A stretch of 6,166 bases of DNA. Origin: an archaeon (GTDB taxonomy: Archaea > Asgardarchaeota > Hermodarchaeia > Hermodarchaeales > Hermodarchaeaceae). A model generated the notes under the pieces. That model did not search any database and had not been told where the DNA came from. It saw only the letters and a program-made list of their open reading frames with translations. Position 1 is the stretch's first letter, and each line of letters starts with the position of its first letter. The stretch spans positions 1 to 6,166 of the forward strand of contig JABXGU010000375.1 in assembly GCA_016550415.1 (NCBI GenBank), read 5' to 3'. Made by a program: the position numbers and the translations under genes. Shown here piece after piece: positions 5,161 through 6,166 of this stretch.

Positions 5161-6166
5161 TCTGTAGGAGAAGGCTCGGCTTCTTCAGATTCCGCAGCTT
5201 CAAAAGTTTCAAGTGTTGAAGGCGCTTCAGCTTCAGCTTCCTCTTTCTCTTTTACCTTCTTTGGCTTTCTTCGACCTTTCATTTTCTCCCGCATACGCAT
5301 GTAAGTTTCACTGAGAAGTTCTAGATGTCGTTTGGCAATGTCAGGATGAATATCCTTGCTGTTAAGCCGCTCCTCGATACGAATCACAAGGAACTCGGGG
5401 AAGAAGGCTTCGAAATGAATATCGGAGAGTAGGAGGACAAGGGGTTCATCACCCCTTTTAACTTCTATTTTATCACTACCCATTAGAGTAAGTATTTTTG
5501 CCTGTTCAAGTCGTCGCATGATATTCTTGAGTGTGGAGTCCTTCTCTACAAGTTCCTTAAGTTCTGATGAATGAACAATTTTGCGGCGAATCGTTTTAAT
5601 TATATCATAGATATCGGGGTCGAGAAGGAGCTGGCCAACTTGAATTGTATCATCTTCATTCCATGTATAACCGTTAAAGAATTCCTGAACACGTTTTTCC
5701 AGTTCACGATTCTGCTCCTTATTTAGCCCTCCTGATTTGGCAAGTTTTAATATCTGCTCAGGAGGGAATCTAGCTCCGAATAGATCGTTTACTAAGAATA
5801 TGCAGTTATCAGATACTGCGTTTATCCAGTCCTCTTCGACTAAGCCACCACGAATAAGGGGGAGTGTTACAAGACCTAGATCAGGATAATGTTTACCTGT
5901 CTGTAATTCAAGCCATTCACGAAGTTCTTCGGTAGGAACTCCTCCAGCGGCTAATTTATGCATCAGAAGTCTAGTCTCTTGGTCGACAAAGATTTTTGCT
6001 AGACGCTGTTCGATGCTCAGTTCAACCATTCGTTTTAGTTTATCATAAACTTCGCCGAGATATTCTACAAATTCAGGTTCACCGATATTTTCAACAATTT
6101 CGCTTGTAGCTAGAGTTAGTCCTTCTTCATAACTACGAGCATCTTCTTCCAAATCCAAGAATAGCA
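5142..6166 (-). CDS. Unrecognised protein, possible winged-helix domains, charged tail (5' end outside window)
   Basis: The frame is open to the window edge, so the true start probably lies beyond 6166. A TTG at 6158 is the first candidate inside the window, giving 338 residues. I do not recognise the family. Numbering from that TTG, residues 1-160 are mostly helical and Leu/Glu-rich. Residues about 172-237 resemble a winged helix: a helix DPDIYDIIKTIRRK, then SSELKELVEKD, then a recognition-like helix STLKNIMRRLEQAKI, then a hairpin LTLMGSDKIEVKRG. A conserved-looking LLLSDIHFEAFFPEFLV follows (242-258). Residues about 294-304 are strongly basic (KGRRKPKKVKE). The last 35 or so are acidic, rich in Glu/Ala/Ser/Pro, and probably disordered. 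It has no membrane segment or Cys-based metal site; the only Cys is at 119. A nucleic-acid-binding or regulatory role is inference from the fold pattern and the basic patch. It converges on RNase HII with a 15-nt gap. Confidence 0.8.
   Translation of the reverse strand, partial: LFLDLEEDARSYEEGLTLATSEIVENIGEPEFVEYLGEVYDKLKRMVELSIEQRLAKIFVDQETRLLMHKLAAGGVPTEELREWLELQTGKHYPDLGLVTLPLIRGGLVEEDWINAVSDNCIFLVNDLFGARFPPEQILKLAKSGGLNKEQNRELEKRVQEFFNGYTWNEDDTIQVGQLLLDPDIYDIIKTIRRKIVHSSELKELVEKDSTLKNIMRRLEQAKILTLMGSDKIEVKRGDEPLVLLLSDIHFEAFFPEFLVIRIEERLNSKDIHPDIAKRHLELLSETYMRMREKMKGRRKPKKVKEKEEAEAEAPSTLETFEAAESEEAEPSPTDEIEEE

Noticed and set aside
1..6166. CRISPR arrays, tRNA/rRNA genes, insertion sequences or attachment sites
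   Set aside because: No regularly spaced repeats, no cloverleaf or rRNA-like stretches, no transposase or integrase motifs, and no flanking repeats were seen. Coding density and composition are uniform.

Overview
The window looks like ordinary archaeal chromosome with a DNA replication/repair flavour. Three lines of evidence support an archaeon. The DNA ligase is ATP-dependent and of the roughly 560-600 residue archaeal type. A single-OB-fold, acidic-tailed ssDNA-binding protein and an archaeal-style RNase HII are also present. The start signals pair with the archaeal anti-Shine-Dalgarno (GGTGAT, GAGGT), and a TTTAAA-type TATA box replaces bacterial -35/-10 elements. GC content is moderate (low 40s % by eye). 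The long coiled-coil protein with a TrmB-like C-terminal domain resembles proteins I associate with Asgard (Thorarchaeota-like) genomes. That placement is an impression and would need a search.

Layout: 1-1083 (+) encodes a coiled-coil protein with a TrmB C-terminal/PLD-like domain. It converges on an ATP-dependent DNA ligase (2834-1098, -). The ligase diverges from a small OB-fold SSB/RPA-like protein (2934-3278, +) across a 99-nt intergenic region. That region holds a perfect 8+8 bp inverted repeat centred on a TTTAAA TATA-like box. A UUCG-tetraloop hairpin with a T5 tail follows the SSB gene. Next is a DedA/VTT-family membrane protein with a TTG start (3359-4084, +), which abuts tail-to-tail a 99-residue protein of unknown function (4384-4085, -). 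A 79-nt divergent region separates that gene from RNase HII (4464-5126, +). RNase HII converges on an unrecognised protein with a charged tail (6166-5142, -), whose 5' end lies beyond the window.

How the genes may work together: ligase, SSB and RNase HII can all serve Okazaki-fragment maturation, ribonucleotide removal and repair (family knowledge). The ligase and SSB genes appear to share one regulatory core (inference from the palindrome). The other four genes have no demonstrable link to that process. I found no tRNA, rRNA, CRISPR array, insertion sequence or recent-transfer signature. There is no gene-free stretch longer than 300 bases; the longest is 99 nt.
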